Below are positions 28,901 through 38,118 of a stretch of DNA of 64,000 nt, in pieces. A program made the position numbers and the translations under genes. The DNA is taken from contig NZ_JACHNC010000001.1 of NCBI RefSeq assembly GCF_014205215.1, positions 1,741,001 to 1,805,000 on the forward strand, in the 5' to 3' direction. Numbering within the stretch: position 1 is the stretch's first letter; every line of letters begins with the position of its first letter. The DNA comes from Actinoplanes lobatus. GTDB taxonomy: Bacteria > Actinomycetota > Actinomycetes > Mycobacteriales > Micromonosporaceae. The notes beneath the pieces are model-generated. The model had not been told where the DNA came from and searched no databases. It saw only the letters and a program-made list of their open reading frames with translations.

Positions 28901-29038
28901 GGCGCTCCCAGACGACATCGGTGACCACGGATTTCACGAGGGATCCTCAGCATAGGTCGCACCGGAGATCCCCGCAGACGCTACCTCAAGCGACCACACG
29001 GCTACGCAACGTCCGATCCACTGACACCCATAGGCGGC

Positions 29039-29824
29039 TCAGGCGGTGATGACGTCGACGCCCGCCTCCCGGAAGGCGGCCAGCACCGACGGCGGGGCGC
29101 CGGAGTCGGTGACCAGGGTCTCGACCTTGGCGATCGGGCAGATCCGGGCGAAGGCGTGACCACCCAGCTTGGACGAGTCGGCGATCACGACGACCCGCTT
29201 GGCCCGGGCCACCATGAGGCTGTTCATCGACGCCTCCCCCTCGTGGTGGGAGGCGGCGCCGAGCTCGACGTCCAGGGCGTCGACGCCGAGCAGCACGATG
29301 TCCAGGGTGACCTCCCTCAGGAGGGCGCCACCCAGGGGGCCGACCACCTCGAAGGACTGCGGGCGGACCACACCGCCGGCCACGACGATCTTCATGCGCG
29401 AGCGGAGCAGCAGCTCGTTGGCGATGTTCAGGGCATTGGTGACCACGGTGAGCTGGGAGCCCTCACCGCCGGCGTTGAGGTCGGGCCGGACCGCCAGCGC
29501 CCGGGCCACCTCGGTGATCGTGGTGCCGCCGTTGAGGCCGACCACCGTTCCGGGAGTGACGAGACGGGCCGCGGCCTCGCCGATACGCTGTTTCTCGGCG
29601 GAGTGCTTGGCGCTCTTGTAGCGCAGCGGCAGGTCGTAGGAGACGCCGTTGGCGACCGCGCCACCCCGGGTCCGGGTGATCATCTGCTGCTGGGCGAGCT
29701 GGTCGAAGTCACGCCGGATGGTGGCCTGGGAGACGTCGAGACGCTCAGAGGCCTCTTCGACGGTTACCCGGCCGCTCTCCGTGAGTAATTCGAGCAGGGC
29801 ATTCCACCGCGCGTACCGGTCCAC
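29039..29824 (-). CDS. DeoR-family transcriptional regulator of amino sugar genes
   Basis: A 261-residue repressor with an N-terminal HTH (VTVEEASERLDVSQATIRRD, about 19-38) and the DeoRC sugar-phosphate sensor domain (VVGLNGGTTITEVARAL, VVGPLGGALLREVTLDIVLL, KLGGHAF). It is divergent from a SIS-kinase-deacetylase operon for N-acetylglucosamine use, so its effector is probably an amino sugar phosphate. Three GCGCGAAAG-type repeats lie in the shared promoter region, one next to a TATCAT hexamer (29849-29854) facing this gene, consistent with autoregulation. It starts at a GTG. Confidence 0.9.
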   Translation of the reverse strand: MDRYARWNALLELLTESGRVTVEEASERLDVSQATIRRDFDQLAQQQMITRTRGGAVANGVSYDLPLRYKSAKHSAEKQRIGEAAARLVTPGTVVGLNGGTTITEVARALAVRPDLNAGGEGSQLTVVTNALNIANELLLRSRMKIVVAGGVVRPQSFEVVGPLGGALLREVTLDIVLLGVDALDVELGAASHHEGEASMNSLMVARAKRVVVIADSSKLGGHAFARICPIAKVETLVTDSGAPPSVLAAFREAGVDVITA

Positions 29825-29870
29825 CCACCACTCTCCGATGCACGTTCCATGATAAGTGTGTGCACATTAG

Positions 29871-29965
29871 TGCGCGAAAGCCCTGGAAGCAAAGCCATTC
29901 GTTGCGCGAAGGACCTTTGACGCTTGCCCCGACGACGGCCTCGTGAGCACAATAACGCGCGAAAG
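29871..29965 (+). promoter_or_regulatory. Three direct repeats (TGCGCGAARG), probable DeoR operator array
   Basis: Copies are TGCGCGAAAG at 29871-29880, TGCGCGAAGG at 29903-29912 and CGCGCGAAAG at 29956-29965, all in the same orientation. Centre spacings are 32 and 53 bp, close to three and five helical turns. They lie between the divergent deoR-type and SIS genes. Confidence 0.6.
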
Positions 29966-30014
29966 TCCCGGGAACCGAGCGCTAATGCGCAGCATCAACC
30001 GGTGAGGAACAGAC

Positions 30015-30938
30015 ATGAGCCATGTCAAAGCGGAAATCGCCACACAACCGGAGTGCTGGCGGCAGGCGGCGAAACTAGCCGCGGCGCCGGGGCTGCCCCG
30101 CCGGGACGAGCGGGTCGCCGTCGTCGGGTGCGGGACCTCGTGGTTCATGGCCAAGTCGTACGCGGTGCTCCGGGAACAGGCCGGCCACGGTGAGACCGAC
30201 GCGTTCCAGGCGTCCGATTTCCCGTACGGCCGCCACTACGACCGCCTCGTGGCGATCACCCGCTCCGGCACCACGACCGAGACCCTCGACGTGATGCGCA
30301 CCGTCGGTGAGCGCGCCCCGGTGACCGTCTTCACCGCCGACGCCGCGCAGCCGGCCGCGGAGATCGCGAACGAGACCGTGGTCCTCGACTTCGCCGACGA
30401 GAAGTCGGTGGTGCAGACCCGCTTCGCCACCAGTGTGCTGGCCGTCCTGCGGGCGCACCTGGGCCACGACATCGAGACGGCCGCCTCGGACGCCGAGGTG
30501 GCGATCCGCCTCCCGCTCCCGGTGCACCCGGCCCTCTTCGACCAGATCACCTTCCTGGGCCGGGGCTGGACCGTCGGGCTGGCCGAGGAGGCCGCCCTCA
30601 AATGCCGGGAGACCGCCGGCTTCTGGACCGAGTCGTACCCGGCCATGGACTACCGGCACGGGCCCATCGCGATCGCCGGGCCGCGCCGGGTGGTGTGGGC
30701 GTTCGGTGACGTGCCGGAGGGCCTCGCCGGTGAGGTCGAGGCCACCGGCGCCGCCTTCGTGCACAGCCGCCACCACGGCGGGTACGGCTCGATCGGCCGC
30801 TGGGTCGGCGGCCGGGCCCCGCTGGACCCGATGGCCGACCTGATCCTGGCCCAGCGGGTGGCCCTGGCGCTGGCCACCACCCAGGGCCTCGACCCGGACA
30901 ACCCTCCTCACCTCACCCGTTCCGTAGTCCTCGCGTGA
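30015..30938 (+). CDS. SIS-domain sugar isomerase/deaminase (GlcN6P deaminase-like)
   Basis: A 307-residue protein with two SIS folds. The first carries VVGCGTSWFMAKSYAVL and the sugar-phosphate motif ITRSGTTTETLDV (about residues 80-92). The second contains FLGRGWTVGLAEEAALKCRE and YRHGPIAI. The Ser/Thr-rich phosphate loop and the neighbouring kinase and deacetylase fit the NagB-II/AgaS group, which isomerises and deaminates glucosamine 6-phosphate to fructose 6-phosphate. It has no glutaminase domain, so it is not GlmS. GAGGAA precedes the ATG. It is first of a three-gene operon with 4-bp overlaps. Confidence 0.85.
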   Translation: MSHVKAEIATQPECWRQAAKLAAAPGLPRRDERVAVVGCGTSWFMAKSYAVLREQAGHGETDAFQASDFPYGRHYDRLVAITRSGTTTETLDVMRTVGERAPVTVFTADAAQPAAEIANETVVLDFADEKSVVQTRFATSVLAVLRAHLGHDIETAASDAEVAIRLPLPVHPALFDQITFLGRGWTVGLAEEAALKCRETAGFWTESYPAMDYRHGPIAIAGPRRVVWAFGDVPEGLAGEVEATGAAFVHSRHHGGYGSIGRWVGGRAPLDPMADLILAQRVALALATTQGLDPDNPPHLTRSVVLA

Positions 30939-31867
30939 ACGTGAGCGACAGCGCCGTCGTCGCTCTGGACGTCGGCGGCACCGGGATGAAATGCGCCCTG
31001 GTCCGGCCGGACGGCACGGTTCACCACGAGGAGCGGCACCCGACCCGGGCCGAGCGCGGCCCGGAGGCGGTCACCGAGACGATCCTGGGCGTGGCCGAAT
31101 CGCTGGCCGGGAAGGCCCGCGCCGACGGGCTCACCCCGGTCGCGACCGGCATCGCGGTGCCCGGCGTGGTCGACGAGCACAACGGCGTCGCGGTCTGGTC
31201 GGCGAATGTGGGCTTCCGCGACGTACCGCTGAGGGATCTGGCCGTGCAACGGCTGGGGATGCCCGCCGCGCTCGGCCACGACGTGCGGGTGGGCGCTCTC
31301 GCCGAGGCGCGCCTCGGCGCCGGGCGCGGGCGGCGGCACGTGCTGTTCGTGGCGATCGGCACCGGCATCGCCGCCGGCCTGGTGGTCGACGGCGCCGGCT
31401 ACCCGGGGGCGCACGGCGCGGCCGGCGAGCTGGGGCACGTCGTGGTCCGGCCGGGCGGCACACCCTGCGGCTGCGGGCTGCGCGGCTGCCTGGAGGCGGA
31501 GGCGTCGGCCAAGGCCGTCGGGCGACGGTACGCGGAACTGTCCGGCGAACCCACCGCCACCGCCTTCGACGTCGCCACCCGCGCGGCCCGTGGCGAGGAG
31601 CTGGCCCGCCGGGTCTGGCAGGACGCCGTGGAGGCTCTGGCGGACGGCCTGATCACCGCTCAGGCGCTCTACGACGTCGGTGTCGTGGTCCTCGGCGGCG
31701 GGCTGGCCGAGGCCGGTGACGAGCTGCTCGGCCCGGTCCGTGCCGCGGTCGCCCAGCGGGTCACCTTCCACCGCTCCCCCGAGATCGTCCGCGCCGAGCT
31801 CGGCGACGCCGCCGGCTGCCTGGGTTCGGCGCTGCTGGCCCTCGACTCACTGAAAGAGACACCGTGA
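30935..31867 (+). CDS. ROK-family sugar kinase, probable N-acetylglucosamine kinase
   Basis: A 310-residue ROK kinase. The ATP phosphate-binding motif is ALDVGGTGMKCALV (about residues 9-22). The ROK zinc motif is CGCGLRGCLEAEAS, and EAGDELLGPV lies near the C-terminus. The GTG start overlaps the preceding stop (GTGA). Context between a SIS deaminase and NagA implies phosphorylation of N-acetylglucosamine at C6, but glucose or other hexosamines are possible from sequence alone. Confidence 0.88.
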   Translation: MNVSDSAVVALDVGGTGMKCALVRPDGTVHHEERHPTRAERGPEAVTETILGVAESLAGKARADGLTPVATGIAVPGVVDEHNGVAVWSANVGFRDVPLRDLAVQRLGMPAALGHDVRVGALAEARLGAGRGRRHVLFVAIGTGIAAGLVVDGAGYPGAHGAAGELGHVVVRPGGTPCGCGLRGCLEAEASAKAVGRRYAELSGEPTATAFDVATRAARGEELARRVWQDAVEALADGLITAQALYDVGVVVLGGGLAEAGDELLGPVRAAVAQRVTFHRSPEIVRAELGDAAGCLGSALLALDSLKETP

Positions 31868-32958
31868 CCCGCATCTCCGGCCGGATCGTCACCCCCGGCG
31901 CGGTCGTTCCCGGCCATCTCGACCTGGACGGCGAGGCGATCGCGGCGATCGTCCCGGACGACGCGGTGGGCGACGACGTGATCGTGCCCGGCTTCGTGGA
32001 CCTGCACTGTCACGGCGGCGGTGGGCACACGTTCACCACCGGTGACGCGGGGGCGGCCCGCAAGGCGGCCGCCTTCCACCTGGGCCACGGCACCACCACG
32101 GTCCTGGCCAGCCTGGTCAGCTCGCCGTTCGAGCTGATGCGGTCGGCCACCGTCGACTACCGGCCGCTGGTCGCCGAGGGGGTGCTCGCCGGGATCCACT
32201 TCGAGGGGCCGTACCTGTCGCACGCCCGCTGCGGGGCGCAGAACCCGGCGTTCCTGCGGGATCCGTCGCTGTCCGAGATCGCCGAGCTGGTCGAGGTGGG
32301 TGACGGCGCGGTCCGCATGATGACCGTCGCCCCGGAACTGCCCGGCGCGTGCGAGGCGATCGGCCTGCTGCGGTCGTCCGGCGTCCTCGCGGCGATCGGG
32401 CACACCGACGCCACGTACGACCAGACGCACGCCGGAGTGGCCGCCGGAGCGACCGTCGCCACCCACCTGTTCAACGGGATGCGGCCGCCGCACCACCGCG
32501 AGCCGGGCCCGGTGGTCGGCCTGCTCTCCTCGACCACGGCGTGCGAGCTGATCGCCGACAACATTCACCTGCACCCGGGGATGCTGGCGTTCGCGGCCCG
32601 CAGCGCCGGACCCGAACGGGCCGTGCTGGTCACCGACGCGATGGACGCCACCGGCATGCCGGACGGCCGGTACGAGCTGGGCGGCCAGGAGGTCCTGGTC
32701 GCCGACCGGGTGGCCCGGCTGGCCCACAACGGCTCGATCGCCGGTAGCACCCTGACCATGGACGTGGCGCTGCGCAACGCGGTGGCCGCCGGCCTGCCGC
32801 TGGTGGACGCCGCCGCGATGGCCGCCACCACCCCGGCCCGGCTGCTCGGCCTGTCCGGGACGCTGGGCGCCCTGGTCCCGGGCCTACGCGCCGACCTGGT
32901 GGTCCTCTCCGCCGACCTGACCCTGCGCCGGGTGATGCGCTCCGGCGCCTGGATCTGA
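31864..32958 (+). CDS. nagA: N-acetylglucosamine-6-phosphate deacetylase NagA
   Basis: Amidohydrolase removing acetate from GlcNAc-6-P to give GlcN-6-P. The 364-residue product has the metal motif DLHCHGGGGH (about residues 43-52), HFEGPYLS, IGHTDATYDQTHAG, ATHLFNGMRPPHHREPG and VTDAMDATG, which carries the catalytic Asp. It starts at GTG overlapping the ROK kinase stop (GTGA). The 3' end overlaps the convergent PAP2 gene by 75 bp. With the SIS protein and the kinase it completes conversion of GlcNAc to fructose 6-phosphate. Confidence 0.95.
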   Translation: MTRISGRIVTPGAVVPGHLDLDGEAIAAIVPDDAVGDDVIVPGFVDLHCHGGGGHTFTTGDAGAARKAAAFHLGHGTTTVLASLVSSPFELMRSATVDYRPLVAEGVLAGIHFEGPYLSHARCGAQNPAFLRDPSLSEIAELVEVGDGAVRMMTVAPELPGACEAIGLLRSSGVLAAIGHTDATYDQTHAGVAAGATVATHLFNGMRPPHHREPGPVVGLLSSTTACELIADNIHLHPGMLAFAARSAGPERAVLVTDAMDATGMPDGRYELGGQEVLVADRVARLAHNGSIAGSTLTMDVALRNAVAAGLPLVDAAAMAATTPARLLGLSGTLGALVPGLRADLVVLSADLTLRRVMRSGAWI

Positions 32959-33609
32959 CCGGAGTCCCCACGGGATCCGGCCCAGCACGCGGACCAGGAC
33001 GAAGCCCAGGAAGAGCGCCGCGATCGAGTCGGTGAGCCAGTGGAACCCGGTGTAGACCGTGGTCACGAAGACGATCACGACCGGCGCCACCCGCAGCAGC
33101 AGCCACTCCCGCCGGGACAGGTCCCGCCGCAGCAGCATGGCCAGAAGCAGGCCGATCACCGCGAACCAGACAAGCGTGTTGACGACGTGCCCGGACGGGT
33201 AGCTCATCGAGAGCGTCCCGGACGCGTCCGGATTGAACATGACCGTCCGGTTCTCCAACGGGAACTTCGGCGCGGCCCGGTCGAAGTAGACCTTCATCGG
33301 GCCGATGGTGCAGTAGGTCAGCGCGAAGGTGACCATGAAGGGCAACAGGGCACGGACCGATCGGGTACGCCAGAACAGCACCCCGGTCAGGATCAGCGTG
33401 ACCGGCATCAGCACCTGACCGCCCTGGCCCAGGTAGTTGAACACCCGTGCGGTCCAGTACACCGGCGCGGGCTGGTGGGCGAACGCCCAGTCGGCCACCC
33501 ACTGGTCCAGGTCCAGCAGGTGACCGCGGACCAGCGCCAGGGTCAGCGCGGCGAACGCCACCAGCGCCGCCGCGTCGGGCCACCAGGTCTTACCGATCTT
33601 CTCGCTCAC
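32884..33609 (-). CDS. PAP2-family membrane phosphatase
   Basis: A 241-residue integral membrane phosphatase. The three PAP2 motifs are KVYFDRAAPKFPL (about 105-117), SMSYPSGHVVN (about 134-144) and TVYTGFHWLTDSIAAL (about 189-204). It probably dephosphorylates a lipid phosphate, for example undecaprenyl pyrophosphate or phosphatidate. The hydrophilic C-terminal tail (about 217-241) is encoded in the region overlapping nagA and may not be functionally important. GAGGTGAGC precedes the ATG. Confidence 0.88.
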   Translation of the reverse strand: MSEKIGKTWWPDAAALVAFAALTLALVRGHLLDLDQWVADWAFAHQPAPVYWTARVFNYLGQGGQVLMPVTLILTGVLFWRTRSVRALLPFMVTFALTYCTIGPMKVYFDRAAPKFPLENRTVMFNPDASGTLSMSYPSGHVVNTLVWFAVIGLLLAMLLRRDLSRREWLLLRVAPVVIVFVTTVYTGFHWLTDSIAALFLGFVLVRVLGRIPWGLRSDPGAGAHHPAQGQVGGEDHQVGA

Positions 33610-33618
33610 CTCTACAAA

Positions 33619-34941
33619 CTAGAGGTACGTGCGCAACCTCCCGGCCAGCACATCGCCCCGCACGCCGGAGTTCGGGCAGCCGCCGAAGTGGTGCAGCGCC
33701 ACCACCCGGTTGGTGGCGCGGGAGATGACCGGGCTGCCGGACGAGCCGCCCGCCGTGTCGCAGAAGTACGAGACGTCCGAATGTGCCGCGTACCCGGTGT
33801 AGTCCGGATTGTCGACCTCGCAGTTGCCGGCCGCCTCGCCCTTGTTGCCGGCGATCTTGGCCGGCTCACCGGACGGATGCTGTGGCACGTACAGCTCCTG
33901 GCCCTTGGCGGGCCGGACGGTGTCCAGGGTGAGGTAGCCGAACTTCTCGATCGACTCGAAGCCGTCGACCGTGAAGAGCGTGTAGTCGTACGTCTTGTCG
34001 GTGGCGAGCACCTGATCGCCCCACACCTTGGTCGGCTTGAACACGTCGTAGCCGCCGCACTTGGCGCACTGGTAGTTGAACCAGACCTCGGTGTCGTACG
34101 CCTCGCCGGACGTGGTGAGGCAGTGGTTGTTGGTGATCATGCGGTTCTTGGGGCCGACCCGCCAGCCGGTGCACAGCTCGGTGCCGTTGATCAGCAGCCG
34201 GGCGGTGGCCTTCGACTTGGTGTAGGCCACCGGGTCCTTGGACTCGTAGCAGACCGCGTCGCTGGAGGTGTCGGCGCCGCAGACCGACTCCTCCCGGCCC
34301 GGCCGCGCGGGCGCCGGGCGGGAATTGCCGCGGGCCACCCGGTCGATGCCGATCCCGAGGTCACCGGTGATGTCACGGAGCCCGAGCGGGTTGATCTCCC
34401 GGTGCACCTCGACGACCGCGGTGTCCCCGGTGATCGACATGGCCCAGCGGCCGTCCGGGTCGCTCTCGTCGTACCGGTAGGACTCGGTGCGCTCCGGGTT
34501 CGACACGGTCACGTAGTCGCCGGGCAGCATGGTCAGGCGGTCGAAGTGCACCTTGACGTAGGAGGCGCCGGGATAGGCGAACTCCTCCCGCTTCGGGCCG
34601 CCCAGGTTGCCGAGCAGGCGGTCCACCCGGAGCAGCTCGCCGATCCGCTGACGGCCGGCGGACCGGGTGGTGCCCGATTCCACGCGGCGGGCCCTGGCCG
34701 GAGCCGAAGCCGAGGACGAAATGTCCGGTTTAGCGCCAGGGGTCGCGGTTGTCGGTGTAACGTGTGGGACAGCCCGCCTCCCCACCTCTGCCGGGGTGCG
34801 TTCGACCGTGGACGGCCGGGCCGCGGTGAGCCCCACCTCCGTGGGCCGCTCGCCGGCGCCCGCCGACACGACCGACCCGGCCGTGCCGATCAGGGCCAGC
34901 GCGGTGCACGTCCCGATGACGATTCCAGTCCTACGTCGCAT
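33619..34941 (-). CDS. Secreted trypsin-like serine endopeptidase
   Basis: A 440-residue protein with a signal peptide (MRRRTGIVIGTCTALALIGT, cleavage near residue 28) and a Ser/Thr/Pro-rich propeptide. The C-terminal S1 domain (about 210-440) resembles bacterial lysyl endopeptidases. The catalytic triad is His in MITNNHCLTT, Asp in TYDYTLF and Ser in AGGSSGSPV. Paired cysteines suggest disulfides (CTGWRVG, CAKCGG, NCEVDNPD, YFCDTAG, GGCPNSG). GGGAG lies 5-6 nt upstream of the ATG. The propeptide probably keeps it inactive until export. Confidence 0.88.
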   Translation of the reverse strand: MRRRTGIVIGTCTALALIGTAGSVVSAGAGERPTEVGLTAARPSTVERTPAEVGRRAVPHVTPTTATPGAKPDISSSASAPARARRVESGTTRSAGRQRIGELLRVDRLLGNLGGPKREEFAYPGASYVKVHFDRLTMLPGDYVTVSNPERTESYRYDESDPDGRWAMSITGDTAVVEVHREINPLGLRDITGDLGIGIDRVARGNSRPAPARPGREESVCGADTSSDAVCYESKDPVAYTKSKATARLLINGTELCTGWRVGPKNRMITNNHCLTTSGEAYDTEVWFNYQCAKCGGYDVFKPTKVWGDQVLATDKTYDYTLFTVDGFESIEKFGYLTLDTVRPAKGQELYVPQHPSGEPAKIAGNKGEAAGNCEVDNPDYTGYAAHSDVSYFCDTAGGSSGSPVISRATNRVVALHHFGGCPNSGVRGDVLAGRLRTYL

Positions 34942-35031
34942 GCCACTCCCGTACGTCGTCGGCGGTTTCGCACCTGTGTAACGAGCCACGTGCAAGCACG
35001 ACGCGCCGCGCGACCCGGCACACTTGTGATC

Positions 35032-36252
35032 GTGCGCATCACCTCCGCCCTCATCGACCCCGCGTTGCTGGATCTGCCGTGGCACATTCCGCTCGAGGAC
35101 TGGCCGGCCGATCATCTGGTCGCGCTGCCACAGGGCATCTCGCGGCACATCGTCCGGTTCGTGAAGCTGAACGGCGTGGTCTACGCCATGAAGGAGACCC
35201 GCGAGCGGATCGCCGAGAAGGAGTACGACCTGCTCCGCGCCCTGGAGCGGATCGACTTCCCGGCCGTGCAGGCGGTCGCCATCGCCACCGACCGGCAGAC
35301 CAAGGAGGGCGAGCCGCTGGAGACCGTACTGGTCACCCGGCACCTCCAGTTCTCCCTGCCGTACCGTGCGCTGTTCTCCCGGGTGCTGCGGCCGGACACC
35401 ATGAACCGTCTGCTCGACGCGCTGGCCGCCCTCGTGGTGCGGATGCACCTGACCGGCTTCTCCTGGGGTGACTGCTCGCTGTCGAACACGCTGTTCCGGC
35501 GGGACGCGGGCGCCTTCGCCGCCTATCTGGTGGACGCCGAGACCGGCAATCTGTACCCGAAACTGTCCGAGGGGCAGCGCAGCGAGGACATCGAGATCCT
35601 CCGGCTCAACATCTTCGGGGAGTGCCTCGACCTGGAGGCCGCCGAGCTGCTGCACGAGTCGATCGACCCGGAGAAGGTGGTCGACGACATCGTGGCGCGC
35701 TACGAGCGGTTGTGGCACGAGGTGACGTACGAGCAGGAGGTGTCGAAGGACTCCCGGCACCACATCGAGCGGCGCATCCGGCGGCTCAACGAGATGGGCT
35801 TCGACGTCGCCGAGGTGTCCATGTCCACGTCCGACGACGGCGGCTACCTGGTCCGCCCCAAGGTCGTCGACGCCGGCTACCACACCCGGCGGCTGATGCG
35901 CCTGACCGGCCTGGACGCCGAGGAGAACCAGGCCCGTCAGCTGCTCAACGACCTGGACGCGTACCGGGCGGAGAGCCACCTCACCGACGAGCAGCAGGCC
36001 GCGCACCGCTGGCTCACCGAGGTGTTCGAGCCGGTGGTCCGCGCGGTCCCCGCCCACCTGCGCCGCAAGCTGGAGCCGCAGGAGATCTTCTCGCAGATCA
36101 TCCAGCACAAGTGGCTGCTCTCCGAGAAGGCCGGGCGGGACGTCGGCATGGGCCCGGCGGTGCAGGGCTACCTGACCGACGTGCTGGTCAACAAGCCGGA
36201 CGAGCAGGCCGTGCTGGGTGTCGAGGCGGAGTCACTGAGCGGCACCCTGTAG
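35032..36252 (+). CDS. DUF4032 protein with kinase-like fold
   Basis: A 406-residue protein. The N-terminal half resembles small-molecule or lipopolysaccharide kinases: a beta-strand lysine region (VVYAMKETRERIAEKEYDLL), a catalytic-loop-like TGFSWGDCSLSNTLF and a metal-site YLVDAETGNLY. The C-terminal DUF4032 part contains HHIERRIRRLNEMGFDVAE. Its role is unknown. It is divergent from the protease gene and converges with a channel-like gene, overlapping it by 21 bp. An in-frame GTG six bases upstream is an alternative start. Confidence 0.82.
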   Translation: MRITSALIDPALLDLPWHIPLEDWPADHLVALPQGISRHIVRFVKLNGVVYAMKETRERIAEKEYDLLRALERIDFPAVQAVAIATDRQTKEGEPLETVLVTRHLQFSLPYRALFSRVLRPDTMNRLLDALAALVVRMHLTGFSWGDCSLSNTLFRRDAGAFAAYLVDAETGNLYPKLSEGQRSEDIEILRLNIFGECLDLEAAELLHESIDPEKVVDDIVARYERLWHEVTYEQEVSKDSRHHIERRIRRLNEMGFDVAEVSMSTSDDGGYLVRPKVVDAGYHTRRLMRLTGLDAEENQARQLLNDLDAYRAESHLTDEQQAAHRWLTEVFEPVVRAVPAHLRRKLEPQEIFSQIIQHKWLLSEKAGRDVGMGPAVQGYLTDVLVNKPDEQAVLGVEAESLSGTL

Positions 36253-37995
36253 CGGCGGGCTGGCCAGCTCGACGAGCGCGCGCAGCCCGCCCCGGCGGGC
36301 CACCACCAGGATCTCGTCGCCCTCGGCCAGCACCCGGCGCCGGTCCGGCACCCAGTCGACCCAGCTCTGGCCGGCCGCCGACATGCCGATCACCCGCGCC
36401 TCACCGGGGTGGTCGGCGTGGTCCAGCGGCGCGCCGTCCAGAAGGGACCCGGCCGACACGGTCACCGTCGCGACCATCACGGCGTGCCGGTCGACCGGGA
36501 TGGTGGCGTGCACGTCGCGTTCCAGCAGCGCGGCCGCGAAGACCGGGGCGCACAGCCGGGAGACGCTGCGGGACGTGTTGATCTGGAAGGCCGACTCGAC
36601 CCGCTGCGCGAAGTCGTCGTCGAAGAGCCGCAGCACCACCCGCAGGTCCGGCCGGGCCGACCGGGACTGCAACGCGGCCTGGAGGTTCACCACGTCGTCG
36701 GTGGAGAGCACGACCAGCGCCCGGCACGTGTCGATCGAGGCGGCCCGCAGCGTGGCCTCGGCGGACGCGTCACCCACGATCACCGGCACCCCGCGCCGCT
36801 GCGCGCTCTTCGCGCCCCGGGCGTCGGCGGTGCGGTCGATCGCCACCACCCGGACCCCCAGGTCGATGAGCTGGCGCAGCACCTGCGTGCCGACGTTGCC
36901 GAGCCCGACCAGGACGATGTGGTCCCGCAGCTGCCCGGCCACCCGGCCCTGGGCCAGCGCGAGCCGGGCGTTGACCATGCCGTCGACCACGGCCGCGGTG
37001 ATCAGCGGGATCAGCGCGAGCCCGGCGATGGTCAGCACGAGCTGCGCGGCCTGCGCCACCGGATTGCGCTCCACCTCCACATCGGATGATCCGACCGCGG
37101 TCAGCAGGGTCACGTAGACCGACTCCCACAGCCCGTGCCCGCCCTTGTCGAACCTGGCCAGAACCAGACCGGCCACCACCGTGGTGGCCAGCGTGATCAG
37201 GACCGCGATGCCGAGCTTGCGGCTGAGCGCGGCGCGCAGGACCCGGCCGACGGCACGCAGCGGGCGTCGGCGCCGGCCGGCCCGGGTGAGCAGGCGGCGG
37301 GTCACGTCCTCCCCGGCCGGGCGCCCGAGCGCCTCGGCCAGCACCAGGTCTCCCGGCCGCGCCGAACCGGGCGGCGGGTCCTCCGGCAGGACGCTCACCT
37401 CACCCCGGTCGCCGGCGGTGGTCAGGGTGAGGATCACCTGTCGCTCCGCGACGTCCTCCCGGTGAGCGACATAGAGGGTACGGCCGGAGTGCCGGAAATG
37501 TGTCGGAGCCACCTCGCCCAGTGCCGACGCCACGAAGGCCGGCGCGGCCATCTCGGCGTCGGACAGCACCGCGCAGTCCGGGAAGAGCCGGAGCACGCTG
37601 TGCCCCAGCTCCCGGTTGAACATCCGCACCACGACCCGCAGCTCCTCCTCGACCTCGCGGGCGCACAGCGCGGCGTGCAGGTTGATCATGTCGTCCGGCA
37701 TGACCAGGGCGAGCCCGGTGGCGCCGGTGAGCCCGGCCTCGCGGAAGGTCCGCTCGTCCAGCCGGTCGGCCTTGCGCCACTCCACCCCGCGGTCGGCGAG
37801 CGTGGCGAGGTCGGGGACGTCGGCCCGGATCCGGTGCGGAGTGACCACCGTGATCCGGATCCGGTGCCGGGAGTTGGCGAGTTCCTCGGCCAGGGTGAAG
37901 ACCAGCGCGTCCGCGCCGCACAGCACCAGGTGGGGGCGCGTGTCCTCATCGGACTCCGGACGCTTGTGGATCTTTGTCGGCGGTACGGCACTCAC
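36232..37995 (-). CDS. Two-RCK (TrkA-N) channel-like membrane protein
   Basis: A 587-residue protein of the CASTOR/POLLUX and NAD-binding ion channel type. The first TrkA-N Rossmann domain contains PHLVLCGADALVFTLAEEL (about 20-40). It is followed by a central membrane part with two or three helices and a pore-like segment (WESVYVTLLTAVGSSDVEVE). The second TrkA-N domain begins DHIVLVGLGNVGTQVLRQL and the C-terminal TrkA-C region ends the protein. This implies a nucleotide- or ion-gated cation channel, with K+ the likely ion. GTG 37995 is chosen since TACGAT ends 8 nt upstream; another GTG at 38001 adds two residues. Confidence 0.82.
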   Translation of the reverse strand: MSAVPPTKIHKRPESDEDTRPHLVLCGADALVFTLAEELANSRHRIRITVVTPHRIRADVPDLATLADRGVEWRKADRLDERTFREAGLTGATGLALVMPDDMINLHAALCAREVEEELRVVVRMFNRELGHSVLRLFPDCAVLSDAEMAAPAFVASALGEVAPTHFRHSGRTLYVAHREDVAERQVILTLTTAGDRGEVSVLPEDPPPGSARPGDLVLAEALGRPAGEDVTRRLLTRAGRRRRPLRAVGRVLRAALSRKLGIAVLITLATTVVAGLVLARFDKGGHGLWESVYVTLLTAVGSSDVEVERNPVAQAAQLVLTIAGLALIPLITAAVVDGMVNARLALAQGRVAGQLRDHIVLVGLGNVGTQVLRQLIDLGVRVVAIDRTADARGAKSAQRRGVPVIVGDASAEATLRAASIDTCRALVVLSTDDVVNLQAALQSRSARPDLRVVLRLFDDDFAQRVESAFQINTSRSVSRLCAPVFAAALLERDVHATIPVDRHAVMVATVTVSAGSLLDGAPLDHADHPGEARVIGMSAAGQSWVDWVPDRRRVLAEGDEILVVARRGGLRALVELASPPLQGAAQ

Positions 37996-38118
37996 GTTCA
38001 CGAATCGTAGTCAGCCGGAACCTGCCCGTGGGGCCGGTCGTTGCCCCATCCGACACCTTATGTCCGACTTGGTGGGTATCGACCGAACCCATCGTCCGAT
38101 GTGGCCAGGAGAAGATCA

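Noticed and set aside
33040..36252. A 1070-codon plus-strand open frame running through the PAP2 and protease loci
   Set aside because: Only its last part (from 35032) is a real gene, the DUF4032 protein. The rest is antisense to two genes with intact catalytic motifs.
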